19,714 nt of DNA from an uncultured Eubacteriales bacterium (GCA_905210485.1 CAJLXA010000034.1:1-19714); one strand, 5' to 3'. Shown: positions 1 to 8,120, counted from the first letter of the stretch. Numbers and translations: made by a program. The notes: generated from the sequence alone by a model not told the origin.

Positions 1-53
1 CCCGCCGTATGCATGACCGCGGCCGCGTGCGCCGTTTTTCTTTTGTCCATGCT

Positions 54-83
54 TTCTGTGTCGGATATTTCTGTGTCGGATAT
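54..83. repeat. Perfect 15-bp tandem direct repeat (2 copies)
   Basis: The unit TTCTGTGTCGGATAT occurs at 54-68 and again, immediately adjacent, at 69-83. It lies just downstream of the stop codon of the minus-strand phosphatase gene. I see no terminator hairpin in 1-104 and no other feature there; the repeat may simply be a slippage duplication. Confidence 0.8.
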
Positions 84-104
84 ATGATCCATAAGCGTTC
101 TCCG

Positions 105-743
105 TCAGATGTTTCCGGGAAACGCGCTGGCATTGTCTCCGAGAAATGCGTCATAGCCGGTCTGTTCCACCGTATAATGCCCCGCGTCCACGTCCACGAC
201 CGTCACAGACGCATTGGGCACCCACTTGACTGTTCCCGCAAAAGCCGGATCGCGTCCGAGAAAACGGCAGGATAAAAGCCGGATCGGCGTGGCGTGTGTG
301 GCAATGACGACGGTCTTGCCGTCGTTTTCCGCAACGATGCGGTCAAAAGCGCGGTATACGCGCCGTGAAAGCGAAAGAACGCTCTCCCCGCCCGTGGGAA
401 CGGCGCGGCCGATGTCATTTCTGAAAATAGCGTAAGCCTCGGGATAAAGTTCGGAAAGTTCATCGTAAGAGCGCTTTTCCCATTCGCCGGCATAGATCTC
501 ACGAAGATCCTGAACGGGGATAATCTCCAGTTTTTTTCTCTCCGCAAGCGGACGGACGGTATCCTCCGCACGGATAAGATCGCTCGAATAGATTTTGTCG
601 ATCGGCCATGCGGCGAGATAATCCGCCACCTTTTCCGCCTGCTGTTTTCCGAGCGGCGAAAGGCCGAGGTCGGTGTGGCCGAGAAAAAGCGAATACAGGT
701 TTCCCATGCTTTGCCCGTGCCGTACAAGTATCACTTTTGTCAT
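105..743 (-). CDS. Histidine phosphatase family protein (phosphoglycerate mutase-like)
   Basis: This 212-residue cytoplasmic enzyme belongs to the histidine phosphatase superfamily, which moves or removes phosphate through a phospho-histidine intermediate. The catalytic RHG motif is at residues 8-10 (His9 the likely nucleophile). A second catalytic His lies in ATHATPIR at His150, and a supporting Arg in SDLIRAEDTV at Arg58. Acidic Glu82 in LREIYAGEWE is the usual proton donor region. The length fits the small GpmB/CobC-like branch, not full glycolytic phosphoglycerate mutase, so the substrate cannot be told from sequence. The start is supported by GGAGGAA five bases before the ATG. The gene stands alone and is transcribed divergently from the lipoprotein gene. 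Confidence 0.9.
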   Translation of the reverse strand: MTKVILVRHGQSMGNLYSLFLGHTDLGLSPLGKQQAEKVADYLAAWPIDKIYSSDLIRAEDTVRPLAERKKLEIIPVQDLREIYAGEWEKRSYDELSELYPEAYAIFRNDIGRAVPTGGESVLSLSRRVYRAFDRIVAENDGKTVVIATHATPIRLLSCRFLGRDPAFAGTVKWVPNASVTVVDVDAGHYTVEQTGYDAFLGDNASAFPGNI

Positions 744-786
744 GATGATTCCTCCCGCCGATTTATGCGGTGTTGATTACATTATT

Positions 787-814
787 ATTTTAACATCTTT
801 TGCGCAAAATGCAA
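787..814 (-). promoter_or_regulatory. Putative sigma-A promoter for the histidine phosphatase gene
   Basis: Read on the minus strand, TTGCAT (809-814) and TAAAAT (787-792) are separated by 16 bp and lie about 45 bp upstream of the phosphatase ATG. The match to consensus is moderate. Confidence 0.5.
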
Positions 815-860
815 GTCCGGCCTATATTTTCGGAAATTTTCACAATAATCAAAAAATGCA

Positions 861-889
861 TTGACTTGTTTTTGGCAATCTGATACAAT
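861..889 (+). promoter_or_regulatory. Sigma-A promoter for the beta-helix lipoprotein gene
   Basis: TTGACT (861-866) and TACAAT (884-889) are separated by exactly 17 bp, 59 bp before the lipoprotein ATG. The open frame extends upstream through this promoter, so the longer start at 861 is not the real one. Confidence 0.75.
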
Positions 890-947
890 AGATAGAGAAT
901 ACGGAAATTTCGCCGCCGCACAACACTATATTGATAAGGAGATTTTC

Positions 948-3887
948 ATGAAATCCGTCAAACGTTTTTTTCTTCATACCTTTATCCCCCTTTTTCTGCT
1001 TCTTGCACTGACGCTCCCTCTCCTCGTATCCTGCCAGAACAAGAATCCCGACAGTTATGTGGGTAAGAAAGACACGCTGAAATTGACAAAGAAAGAACTT
1101 GCCGATCTGTGCATCGTTTATAATATCCGCGCCCTCTCGGACGAAACGGACGTTCTTGACGGTTTTCTCCGCAAACTGAAAGATACTTTCGGTACCGATG
1201 TGGCGTGCGAAGACGATATGCACGAGCATAACAAAACATACGAAATTCTTTTCGGCTCTCCCGACAGCGAAACCTATAAAAACATGACGCAGGATCTGTC
1301 ACTGCGCGACGGTGACTTCTTCATCGGATATGCGGACAAAAAAATCGTCATCACTGCCGGCAGTGCAAACGGACTTCAGTCGGCCGTGGATTTCCTTTTT
1401 GCCAACTGTTACGGAAAGGACGCGCTTTTCATTCCGAAAAAGCATCTTGCGGAAAAGAATTACACCGTTAAAAGCGCAACTTTTGCACAGAACGACTTTT
1501 TAAAGACGCCGTATTCGCTTGTAGTACGCAGCGGCGCTTCCGAGGCCGCCACGCTTTTGCGGAATACCGTTTCCGACCTGTGCGGTATCACGCTGAAAAT
1601 CAGCAGTTCCGCAAGTTATAAACATATCTACATAGGCACACGCAAAAACGAAACCGCCACTTCCGGCGCTTATACGGTGGAATGTGACGAAAACGGGAAC
1701 GTTTACATCGCCGCCACCGACGTCGCCGATACCGCAAAAGCCGTCGAACTGTTCCTTTATAAAGTTTTCGGTTGCGACGGTATTTCCGGCACCGCCGCGG
1801 AAACCGTCCTCCTCCCCGCCGGCACCATTTCTTACAGCGCCGCGGATTACAATACGCTGAAAACCGTCCGCCTCGCACAATACACAAAGAAAACGCTGTA
1901 TGTCTCCGCCGGAGCGGCCGCGGGCGGAAACGGAAGTGCGGAGGCTCCCTATGCCACGCTTACGGAAGCCGTCAATGCGGCGCATGCCATCATTGCGGAA
2001 AACGACCGCATGAACATTACCATCGCCATGGATTCCGGCACGCACCGTCTTACCGACACGGCGATCTTTTCCGGCGCGGACATCGGTGATAAACGCTACT
2101 ATCTGACGCTGAAAGGCGACGGCGACAACACGATTGTGACGTCGGGCGTCCCGGTTCCCGGCACTGCCTTCACCAAAGTCAACGGAAAGAATTACTATGC
2201 CTATCAGTTGCCGTCTTCCTATATCCGGAACGGCCAATACCCCGCGCTCCGGGATCTTTCCGTAAACGGCAACCTGCTGACGCTCGCACGCTCTGCCGGC
2301 GAAAAACTCATGGCGCTTGACGCATACAAAGGCGAAGTTACGGAAATCACCGATAAAAACGGAAATGTAACGGAAACGGTCACCCCCGTTTCCGAGGACG
2401 AACATATTCTTTATCTTGACGCGGAACTGCTCTCCCGCTACGAAAACGAAAGCGACATCCGCGACGCGGAACTCTGGATCAAGGTGGAATGGCAGATCCA
2501 CGCCGTTCATATCGACTATATCGACAGACAGAAAACCGAGCGCGACAGCGACAACAATCTGCTTTACGCCGTAAAAATCCGCGAAGAAGACTGGAACGCG
2601 CTGATGGGCGACCCCACAAGCAATAAACGCAACTACTATTCCACGCTGAAGAACCGCGGCTATTGGATCGCAAACGACGTGCATTTTCTCACCGAAAACA
2701 ATACGTTTGTCTATGACCGCGAAAACGGTACTTTCTACGTGATTCCCCCGAAGAACAGCAATATTTCCGACCTGACCTTTGAAATTCCGATGCTGAATAC
2801 GCTTCTCTCTTTCTCCGCCGCGGAGAACGTCCGCATAGAAAACCTTGCTTTCACCGGCATCACCAACACCTATATTGCGGATAACGGTTATATTACGGGA
2901 CAATGCGGCTATCTGAAAACGGGCAACACCGGATTTTTGCCGTATGCGGCTGTCTACGGAGAAAACATAAACGAATTCACCGTAAACGATTGCCTTTTCG
3001 TGAATCTTTCCTGCGACGGCGTGTCTTTCCGCGGCGCCGTAGATAATCTCACGGTAACCGGCAACGATTTCAAAAACATCGGCGGATCGGCGATCCGCGT
3101 CGGCAACAACAACGGCACGTATTCCGCGAAGAATCACAACTACAATATTGTCATCGAAAACAACCTGGCGGAAAACACCGGTATGATCTATACCAGTAAC
3201 GCGGCCATCTTCGTCTCCTGCGTGCAGAAACTGTCCCTGTGTCATAACACCATCCGCCACTCCGCCTATTCCGGCATATCGGTCGGCTGGTCGTGGTCAC
3301 CCATGAAAAACGCAGGCGGCATCAACGTGAAATATGCCGAGATCGCTTACAACTATATCGACGGTTTCATGTGCGGTATGAAAGACGGCGGCGCCATCTA
3401 TGCCGTGGGCGGCAACTCGCCGTTCAATGAAAACGAAGACGTGTACTTCAATTTCATTCATGACAACTACTGCGTCGTGTCTCCCGAAACCGCCACGCTC
3501 GCGGATGAACCCACCGGCGGCTACACGGTTCTCTACCTCGACGGTTCTTCTTCCAACTGGCGCATGAACCGTAACGTCATCATGACCCTGCATGAGACCA
3601 ACCCCACCAAATTCTCGTACCTTTCCTATCAAAGCGTTCCGGGACAACAGGCATACAACAACATGAGCGACGAAAACTATATTATCGGAATCCCCGATGC
3701 CCGTGAAACCCAGTGGATATTCGGCGACGGTCTGAATGAGGAGAAATCCGTTCTGTACCGCCTCTACAGCGAAAACAATACCATTATCACCGACAAAAGC
3801 CTCCTTCGCTCTGCCTATTCCGATGTCATAGACATTATCGAAGCCTCCGGTTGTGAAAACGACCCCGGCGTTCTTACAGACAACTGA
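948..3887 (+). CDS. Secreted lipoprotein with right-handed parallel beta-helix
   Basis: The product is 979 residues. It begins with a lipoprotein signal peptide: basic residues, a long hydrophobic stretch and the lipobox LVSC with Cys29, so it should be anchored outside the membrane. Residues about 30-190 and 195-310 look like two tandem alpha/beta lobes. Each has an [I/L]-x-[I/F]-G-[S/T] strand, a D-G-x-x-x-I strand pair and an A-V-[D/E]-[F/L]-[F/L]-L helix, as in the N-terminal accessory domains of many glycoside hydrolases. From about residue 318 (YVSAGAAAGGNGSAEAPYAT) a pectate-lyase-like beta-helix begins and runs to the end, with repeated V-x-x-N-x-F/I rungs and a DGGAIYAVGG motif. A role in binding or cutting extracellular polysaccharide is inferred; no catalytic residues are assigned. 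The start has AAGGAG seven bases upstream of ATG. The gene is monocistronic, ending in its own terminator. Confidence 0.85.
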   Translation: MKSVKRFFLHTFIPLFLLLALTLPLLVSCQNKNPDSYVGKKDTLKLTKKELADLCIVYNIRALSDETDVLDGFLRKLKDTFGTDVACEDDMHEHNKTYEILFGSPDSETYKNMTQDLSLRDGDFFIGYADKKIVITAGSANGLQSAVDFLFANCYGKDALFIPKKHLAEKNYTVKSATFAQNDFLKTPYSLVVRSGASEAATLLRNTVSDLCGITLKISSSASYKHIYIGTRKNETATSGAYTVECDENGNVYIAATDVADTAKAVELFLYKVFGCDGISGTAAETVLLPAGTISYSAADYNTLKTVRLAQYTKKTLYVSAGAAAGGNGSAEAPYATLTEAVNAAHAIIAENDRMNITIAMDSGTHRLTDTAIFSGADIGDKRYYLTLKGDGDNTIVTSGVPVPGTAFTKVNGKNYYAYQLPSSYIRNGQYPALRDLSVNGNLLTLARSAGEKLMALDAYKGEVTEITDKNGNVTETVTPVSEDEHILYLDAELLSRYENESDIRDAELWIKVEWQIHAVHIDYIDRQKTERDSDNNLLYAVKIREEDWNALMGDPTSNKRNYYSTLKNRGYWIANDVHFLTENNTFVYDRENGTFYVIPPKNSNISDLTFEIPMLNTLLSFSAAENVRIENLAFTGITNTYIADNGYITGQCGYLKTGNTGFLPYAAVYGENINEFTVNDCLFVNLSCDGVSFRGAVDNLTVTGNDFKNIGGSAIRVGNNNGTYSAKNHNYNIVIENNLAENTGMIYTSNAAIFVSCVQKLSLCHNTIRHSAYSGISVGWSWSPMKNAGGINVKYAEIAYNYIDGFMCGMKDGGAIYAVGGNSPFNENEDVYFNFIHDNYCVVSPETATLADEPTGGYTVLYLDGSSSNWRMNRNVIMTLHETNPTKFSYLSYQSVPGQQAYNNMSDENYIIGIPDARETQWIFGDGLNEEKSVLYRLYSENNTIITDKSLLRSAYSDVIDIIEASGCENDPGVLTDN

Positions 3888-3893
3888 ACCCGC

Positions 3894-3929
3894 AAAACGC
3901 GGAGAAACGAATTGTTTCTCCGCGTTTTT
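3894..3929 (+). terminator. Intrinsic terminator after the lipoprotein gene
   Basis: The arms AAAACGCGGAGAAAC and GTTTCTCCGCGTTTTT flank a 5-base loop (GAATT), starting 7 bases after the stop codon and ending in a T run. Confidence 0.9.
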
Positions 3930-4013
3930 ATGCGCATATTTTGCTGTAATCCTCAAAAACGTCGAATTTTTACAGATTATTTGCAGGATTGTTAAGTTTT
4001 TTATTCATATCTA

Positions 4014-4042
4014 TTGACTTTTGTGCGCTAAAATGATATAAT
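4014..4042 (+). promoter_or_regulatory. Sigma-A promoter for the amino acid transporter
   Basis: TTGACT (4014-4019) and a perfect TATAAT (4037-4042) are separated by 17 bp. The promoter lies 67 bp before the start codon. Confidence 0.85.
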
Positions 4043-4108
4043 GTAAGAACATTCTTTTCCAATTTGTGAAAAAAATTTTAACATTTTTGAGAAACGGGGT
4101 AATTCATT

Positions 4109-5530
4109 ATGAACGGACTGAAAAAGAAATACGGCCTGCTGACCGCAATCTGCATGGTCGTCGGCATCGTCATCGGATCTGGCATCTTCTTTAAAGCCGG
4201 AAAAGTGTTGAAAAACACGAACGCCAATATCGGTAAAACATTACTGGTTGTCGGCATTGTCGGCGTCATTATGATTATCTGCTCCCACGTTTTCGCAACG
4301 CTCGCGAACAAATACGAAAAAGTAAACGGCGTTGTTGACTATGCAGAGGCAACGCTCGGTAAACGCTATGCCTATTATGTCGGCTGGTTCATGTCCACCA
4401 TGTATTATCCGATTCTCACCTCCACGCTCGCATGGGTATCCGCGCAGTATACCTGCATGCTGTTCCAATACGACGCTTCTTCCGCCGTCCATCTGACGCT
4501 TGCGGCATTCTATCTCATCGCCGGCTATGCCGTCAATGCCCTTGCGCCGAAGCTCGCCGGATACTTTCAGGTCTCCACTACCTTTATCAAACTCGTACCG
4601 CTTATCCTGATGGCTGTCGTCGGCACGATCGTCGGCCTCGTCAACGGTATGACCGTAGAAGCTTTCAAAACCAATCTTGACGCCGTAGGCGACATACAGG
4701 TCAGCGGCAATATCATGACGGCCGTCGTGGCGTTTGCATTTGCCTACGAAGGCTGGATCATCGCCACCGCTATCAATGCCGAACTGAAAGACGCCAAAAG
4801 AACCCTGCCGATCGCGCTGATCATCGGTTCGATTATCGTGATTTCGGTCTATCTTCTGTTCTTCCTCGGCCTGACCGGCGCCCTTCCCACCGAAGACATC
4901 ATCAAAGCCGGCGACGACCTCCCGAAAGCCGCCTTTTCCGCACTCTTCAACAGCCCTGTTTTCGGCACGATCGTCATGGTCTTCATCATTATCTCCTGCC
5001 TCGGTACCATGAACGGCCTTATGCTCGGTTGCTGCCGCGGCGTTTACTCGCTTGCCGCCCGGAATGAGGGTCCCCTTCCCGATGTATTCTCGCAGATCGA
5101 CGAAAAGACGAATATGGCTACGAACTCTTCCGTCATCGGCCTGCTCTTCTGCGCCGCATGGCTCTTCCAGTGGCAGATTTTCTTCTTCGACAATACCGTG
5201 CTCGGAAACGGCCGCATCCCGCTTTTCTGGTGCTGGGAGGGCGACGAAGTTTCCATCATCACACTGTATGCGTTCTACATACCGATGTTCATCGCCATGA
5301 TGATCAAATGCAAAGATCTGCACCCCGCCAAACGTTTTGTTATGCCAGGTCTGGCCGTTGCCTGCTGTATCTTTATGTGCTACTGCGCATTTTCCGCATA
5401 CAGAGGACAGGGACAGATTTACAGCTATCTTCTCGTATTCGCCATTATCATGGTTATCGGTTTCTTCTTCTCGAACGATTTCAAGGCGTTTCTCTCACGC
5501 ATGAAAGATAAGAAAAACGGATCGAACTGA
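4109..5530 (+). CDS. APC-superfamily amino acid permease
   Basis: This 473-residue integral membrane protein is predicted to have about 12 hydrophobic segments and almost no soluble domain. TM1 carries the unwound-helix motif GSGIF (residues 23-27), the substrate-binding element of the amino acid-polyamine-organocation fold. The segment AFAFAYEGWIIATAINAELKD matches the TM6 region of the family, with the characteristic Glu and the charged turn after it. The closest relatives I would expect are SteT/LAT-type amino acid exchangers; the substrate is not readable from sequence. The C-terminus ends in a short basic tail. The ribosome binding site is weak (ACGGGGTAA upstream of ATG), but the promoter is near-consensus and the gene has its own terminator, so it is a single-gene unit. 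Confidence 0.88.
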   Translation: MNGLKKKYGLLTAICMVVGIVIGSGIFFKAGKVLKNTNANIGKTLLVVGIVGVIMIICSHVFATLANKYEKVNGVVDYAEATLGKRYAYYVGWFMSTMYYPILTSTLAWVSAQYTCMLFQYDASSAVHLTLAAFYLIAGYAVNALAPKLAGYFQVSTTFIKLVPLILMAVVGTIVGLVNGMTVEAFKTNLDAVGDIQVSGNIMTAVVAFAFAYEGWIIATAINAELKDAKRTLPIALIIGSIIVISVYLLFFLGLTGALPTEDIIKAGDDLPKAAFSALFNSPVFGTIVMVFIIISCLGTMNGLMLGCCRGVYSLAARNEGPLPDVFSQIDEKTNMATNSSVIGLLFCAAWLFQWQIFFFDNTVLGNGRIPLFWCWEGDEVSIITLYAFYIPMFIAMMIKCKDLHPAKRFVMPGLAVACCIFMCYCAFSAYRGQGQIYSYLLVFAIIMVIGFFFSNDFKAFLSRMKDKKNGSN

Positions 5531-5535
5531 TACAG

Positions 5536-5576
5536 AAAGCAGGCCGGACTTTCCACAGGAAGTCCGGCCTGCTTTT
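5536..5576 (+). terminator. Strong intrinsic terminator after the permease
   Basis: The arms AAAGCAGGCCGGACTTTCC and GGAAGTCCGGCCTGCTTTTT flank a 3-base loop (ACA), beginning 6 bases after the stop codon. The stem is long and mostly GC, and a T run follows. Confidence 0.95.
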
Positions 5577-5632
5577 TATGCGGAAAAAGTCCGATATTTC
5601 TTGATTTTTTGCGATTTTTTTCGGAATATCTA

Positions 5633-5661
5633 TTGACAAGCTTTATCCTGTTTGCTATAAT
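5633..5661 (+). promoter_or_regulatory. Consensus promoter for tRNA-Ala
   Basis: Perfect TTGACA (5633-5638) and TATAAT (5656-5661) boxes with a 17-bp spacer, 12 bp before the tRNA 5' end. Confidence 0.92.
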
Positions 5662-5673
5662 ATAACCTGTTAT

Positions 5674-5749
5674 GGGGCATTAGCGCAGTTGGGAGCGCAC
5701 AACACTGGCAGTGTTGGGGTCAGGGGTTCGAGTCCCCTATGCTCCACCA
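5674..5749 (+). tRNA. tRNA-Ala (anticodon GGC)
   Basis: The 76-nt cloverleaf folds fully. The acceptor GGGGCAT pairs with ATGCTCC and includes the G3-U70 wobble that identifies alanine tRNAs. The D stem is GCGC/GCGC and the anticodon stem CAACA/TGTTG. The anticodon loop CTGGCAG gives anticodon GGC at 5707-5709. The T arm is AGGGG-TTCGAGT-CCCCT. The CCA end (5747-5749) is encoded. It has its own promoter and is a single-tRNA unit. Confidence 0.97.
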
Positions 5750-5764
5750 ATCGAATAAGAGCGT

Positions 5765-5789
5765 CCGCACCTTGGCTTTTAAGGTGCGG
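5765..5789 (+). terminator. Hairpin downstream of tRNA-Ala, possible terminator
   Basis: CCGCACCTT and AAGGTGCGG form a perfect 9-bp stem with a 7-base loop, 15 bases after the tRNA CCA end. The following ATAAATCTTAT is only loosely T-rich, so termination may be partial. Confidence 0.5.
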
Positions 5790-5914
5790 ATAAATCTTAT
5801 CACTTATGAACGTATACGGCGGACAGTATGCGTCCGGGGGTTCAGTCCGCGGAATCGCATAATCCGAACCTTGCTTTTTCGGTTTTTGACTTTTTGATCG
5901 GTTCTGTGATTATG

Positions 5915-5942
5915 AAAGACGGGTTTTCACCCGTCTTTTTTT
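5915..5942 (+). terminator. Intrinsic terminator, second site downstream of tRNA-Ala
   Basis: AAGACGGGT and ACCCGTCTT flank a TTTC loop, followed by a T7 tract. There is no gene between the tRNA and this hairpin. It would end a readthrough tRNA transcript or an unrecognised short RNA from 5750-5940. Confidence 0.8.
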
Positions 5943-6018
5943 ATTCTCCGCCCGCTTTTCGCATTGCCGCAATACCGCCGCCCGTATTTTCTCTTCCCTG
6001 CAAAACATATTTCCAACG

Positions 6019-6050
6019 AAAAAAGAGAGCGTATCCCCGCTCTCTTTTTT
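6019..6050 (-). terminator. Bidirectional terminator after the PAP2 gene
   Basis: AAAAAAGAGAGCG and CGCTCTCTTTTTT flank a 6-base loop and directly abut the stop codon of the minus-strand PAP2 gene. The A and T tracts on both sides allow function in both directions. Confidence 0.9.
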
Positions 6051-6722
6051 TCACTCTCTATCCGCTGTCTTTACAGAAAAACGGGCGACGGCCGCGAAGT
6101 ACCCGAAAACAAGGGCGCCGCCGAGCAAAAGCCCGCCGAGAATATCGGTAAACCAATGCACACCGGACAAAAGCCGCCCGATAACCGTCACCGATAAAAG
6201 AATCATGCAACACACTTCAAGAACCGTCCGCCATGCTGTATTCCCGATTCTTTTCCGTATCTGGTAGACGGCGGTCAACATCACGCATACGGCAATCATC
6301 GTATGAGAAGACGGAAAAGACGCCTCCGGGGCATCTCCCCACATCACGGGGCGATAGTTCACCACGCACACTTCAAAAAGGACGTAGAACGCCGCCATGA
6401 CCGCGTAGAGCCCTGCAAGACAATAAAGGTCGGTATCCGCTTTCTTTAGACTCCTGCGACTCACCGCCTGCCATATTCCCAATACGGCAAAAGCGCCCGC
6501 CGTCGCCAAAACAATATAGCCGGAAATCTCCGTTATTTTATAAAGCCGGTTATGCACCCCCGTCAGCGTGTGCATCGCCCGGTTGAACGTGGCCAGTCCG
6601 ACAACGGAATCCTGCGGTCCGACGGCCTGCACATCTATGGTTTTCAATAAAACGATCAGCGTGCAGAATAAAAAAAACAATACTCCCGCCGTTATTCCGT
6701 TCTGCTTCACTCTCTTGTTCAT
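6051..6722 (-). CDS. PAP2 superfamily membrane phosphatase
   Basis: The 223-residue multi-spanning membrane protein has the three-part PAP2 active site. Motif 2 is PSSH (137-140). Motif 3 is GR-x5-H-x3-D (Arg183, His189, Asp193). Motif 1 keeps the RP pair (124-125), but the position normally held by lysine seven residues before it is Glu117. About six hydrophobic segments surround these motifs. Family members remove phosphate from lipid phosphates such as undecaprenyl pyrophosphate or phosphatidate; the substrate here is unknown. I chose the ATG at 6722 because GGAGG lies eight bases upstream; the frame stays open 8 codons further. The gene is monocistronic, with its own promoter and terminator. 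Confidence 0.88.
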   Translation of the reverse strand: MNKRVKQNGITAGVLFFLFCTLIVLLKTIDVQAVGPQDSVVGLATFNRAMHTLTGVHNRLYKITEISGYIVLATAGAFAVLGIWQAVSRRSLKKADTDLYCLAGLYAVMAAFYVLFEVCVVNYRPVMWGDAPEASFPSSHTMIAVCVMLTAVYQIRKRIGNTAWRTVLEVCCMILLSVTVIGRLLSGVHWFTDILGGLLLGGALVFGYFAAVARFSVKTADRE

Positions 6723-6765
6723 AATTATGACCTCCACCCATAACATATCCGCTTATAACAGATGT

Positions 6766-6794
6766 ATTTTATCATATTTTCCCCGAAAAAGCAA
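6766..6794 (-). promoter_or_regulatory. Sigma-A promoter for the PAP2 gene
   Basis: On the minus strand, TTGCTT (6789-6794) and TAAAAT (6766-6771) are separated by 17 bp, 43 bp upstream of the chosen start. Confidence 0.65.
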
Positions 6795-6799
6795 GAATA

Positions 6800-7565
6800 C
6801 CGCGCCGATATTTTCGGAATACGCGAAACTTTTGCGCGGAATCCGCTCAGACATCTGCCGTCGGTCAACGCTGTTTGCTTCCGCCGACGTCAGATCACCC
6901 GTCGGTATTTTTTCACCGCCCGCCTGCCGACAGAAAGAAATGCCTTATACTGTGCACCCGTTATATCCGGCAAACGCCATCCGTTATCAATATTTCTCTG
7001 TAAGTGTTGCCGTAAAACGCCATTAAAATGAAAAACAGAATTCAATGTTGTCAAGAGAAAAACAGAATAGAGTTCCCGCCATGATTTTCTTTTTATACAT
7101 CGCCAAAAAATATGCCGATAGGCAGAGAAGCGTAAAAACCGTGTATATGTGCCATGTTATCCATGCGCCATGCTTCCCCGATTACGGGAAACAACGTTGT
7201 GTCCCGCGCCCAACCACCGCCCGGAAACGACGAGGTAAGCACATGCTTCAATCAGTCACAAGCGGCGCCCTGCCCCATAGTTTTAAATCAGAGTTTTCCA
7301 TATAACCGTCCCGCCCTTAATCGTATGTACGTTGTAATCGCGCGTCCCCCGCATATGTGCCTGCACAGCCATTTTCACGCAGGAAATCAAGAAAATCGGG
7401 CGGCGTTACAACGCCGTATAAGACGTGCACGCAGGAATCCGATTGCGCTCCGGCGCAATTTCTGCCTGAATTTTACCAATATATACCTAATAATACAATG
7501 AAAAACGGCCGCCAACGGAAAATTTTCAAAAAATCATACGATTTGAATACTATTTTGTAAATATT
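6800..7565. other. Long region with no supported gene
   Basis: About 765 bp lie between the divergent PAP2 and DUF6514 units. Short open frames exist on both strands, but none has a ribosome binding site plus protein-like composition. Two compact hairpins stand out: CGGCGT/ACGCCG with loop TACA near 7403-7418, and ATTGCGC/GCGCAAT with a UNCG-type TCCG loop near 7441-7458. On the minus strand, an uninterrupted run of about 57 codons ends at 7317 without a recognisable start. I read the region as decayed sequence or an unrecognised RNA locus. Confidence 0.5.
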
Positions 7566-7568
7566 ATA

Positions 7569-7597
7569 TTGACAAATAATAATTTTGGGTATATAAT
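7569..7597 (+). promoter_or_regulatory. Consensus promoter for the DUF6514-like gene
   Basis: Perfect TTGACA (7569-7574) and TATAAT (7592-7597) with a 17-bp spacer. It lies about 160 bp before the gene, leaving a long leader. A weaker second pair, TTGTTT (7630-7635) and TATACT (7652-7657) with 16 bp between, could give a shorter leader. Confidence 0.85.
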
Positions 7598-7757
7598 ATA
7601 CATACAACCACAGAAAAAGACCTGTGAAGTTGTTTTTGCACAAAATTGTACTATACTGTTGTGACACAAATCGACAAAAAATTTCAAAATCCAACAAGGA
7701 AACGCATTTTCCCCAAAACGAGGGTGGTCCGAATTATATTGAAGAAGGAGGAGCGGC

Positions 7758-7994
7758 ATTTTAAAATATATTTACGGAGTTGTACGGGAAACATACATAG
7801 GCAAAGATAAGTCGAGAACAACATACGGCATCGCCGTGATGACCGAAACGGAAGAAGGCGTGGAATTCCCTGTTCGTGCCATGCACGATTGTTCTTCCGA
7901 TCTTCAGGCCGTAACGGAATTTGTGGCACTCTGCAACAGATTGCAACTTTCCCCGGTACATCTTGACGACGCGGTCGACGATTTTCTGTTTTAA
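7758..7994 (+). CDS. DUF6514-like small protein with an apparent ATT start codon
   Basis: The 78-residue product begins LKYIYGVVRET after the initiator and ends CNRLQLSPVHLDDAVDDFLF. The pattern (YGIAV strand, then a C-N-x-L-x-L-x-x-x-H-L-x-D-x-V-x-D-F-L tail) matches my recollection of DUF6514, a short uncharacterised family in Clostridia. No ATG, GTG or TTG is correctly placed: an in-frame TGA sits at 7740-7742, and the first in-frame GTG/ATG (7836/7839) would delete a third of the protein and lacks a ribosome site. AAGGAGGAG (7745-7753) stands at ideal spacing before ATT (7758-7760), so I take ATT as the start. Strong promoter and terminator make it a single-gene unit. Function is unknown. 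Confidence 0.75.
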   Translation: MLKYIYGVVRETYIGKDKSRTTYGIAVMTETEEGVEFPVRAMHDCSSDLQAVTEFVALCNRLQLSPVHLDDAVDDFLF

Positions 7995-8011
7995 GCAATA
8001 TTTCCCTATCG

Positions 8012-8048
8012 AATAAAGAAAGGCGACAGACAGTCGCCTTTCTTTATT
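8012..8048 (+). terminator. Intrinsic terminator after the DUF6514-like gene
   Basis: AATAAAGAAAGGCGAC and GTCGCCTTTCTTTATT flank an AGACA loop and are followed by TT; the structure starts 17 bases after the stop codon. Confidence 0.92.
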
Positions 8049-8086
8049 TTACTGTGAAAGACATTCGCACACTTTCGCAAAAAGCC

Positions 8087-8114
8087 TTGACAAAACGGAA
8101 AATTTTGATATAAT
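8087..8114 (+). promoter_or_regulatory. Strong promoter upstream of the tRNA-Pro repeat region
   Basis: Perfect TTGACA (8087-8092) and TATAAT (8109-8114) separated by 16 bp. No protein gene follows. The next recognisable features are hairpins and tRNA-Pro pieces, and the next good terminator is at 8785-8819, so this may be the ancestral promoter of the tRNA-Pro unit. Confidence 0.8.
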
Positions 8115-8120
8115 AAATAT

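Noticed and set aside
1500..3260. 586-codon open frame opposite the beta-helix lipoprotein
   Set aside because: It is an antisense shadow of the lipoprotein gene, lacks a ribosome binding site and has no recognisable domain.
4241..5323. 360-codon minus-strand frame over the permease
   Set aside because: Antisense shadow of the amino acid permease, highly charged and without homology that I recognise.
7700..7760. T-box-like GAGGGTGGTCC before the DUF6514-like gene
   Set aside because: Only the GGGTGG part matches; no specifier stem or antiterminator/terminator pair is visible.
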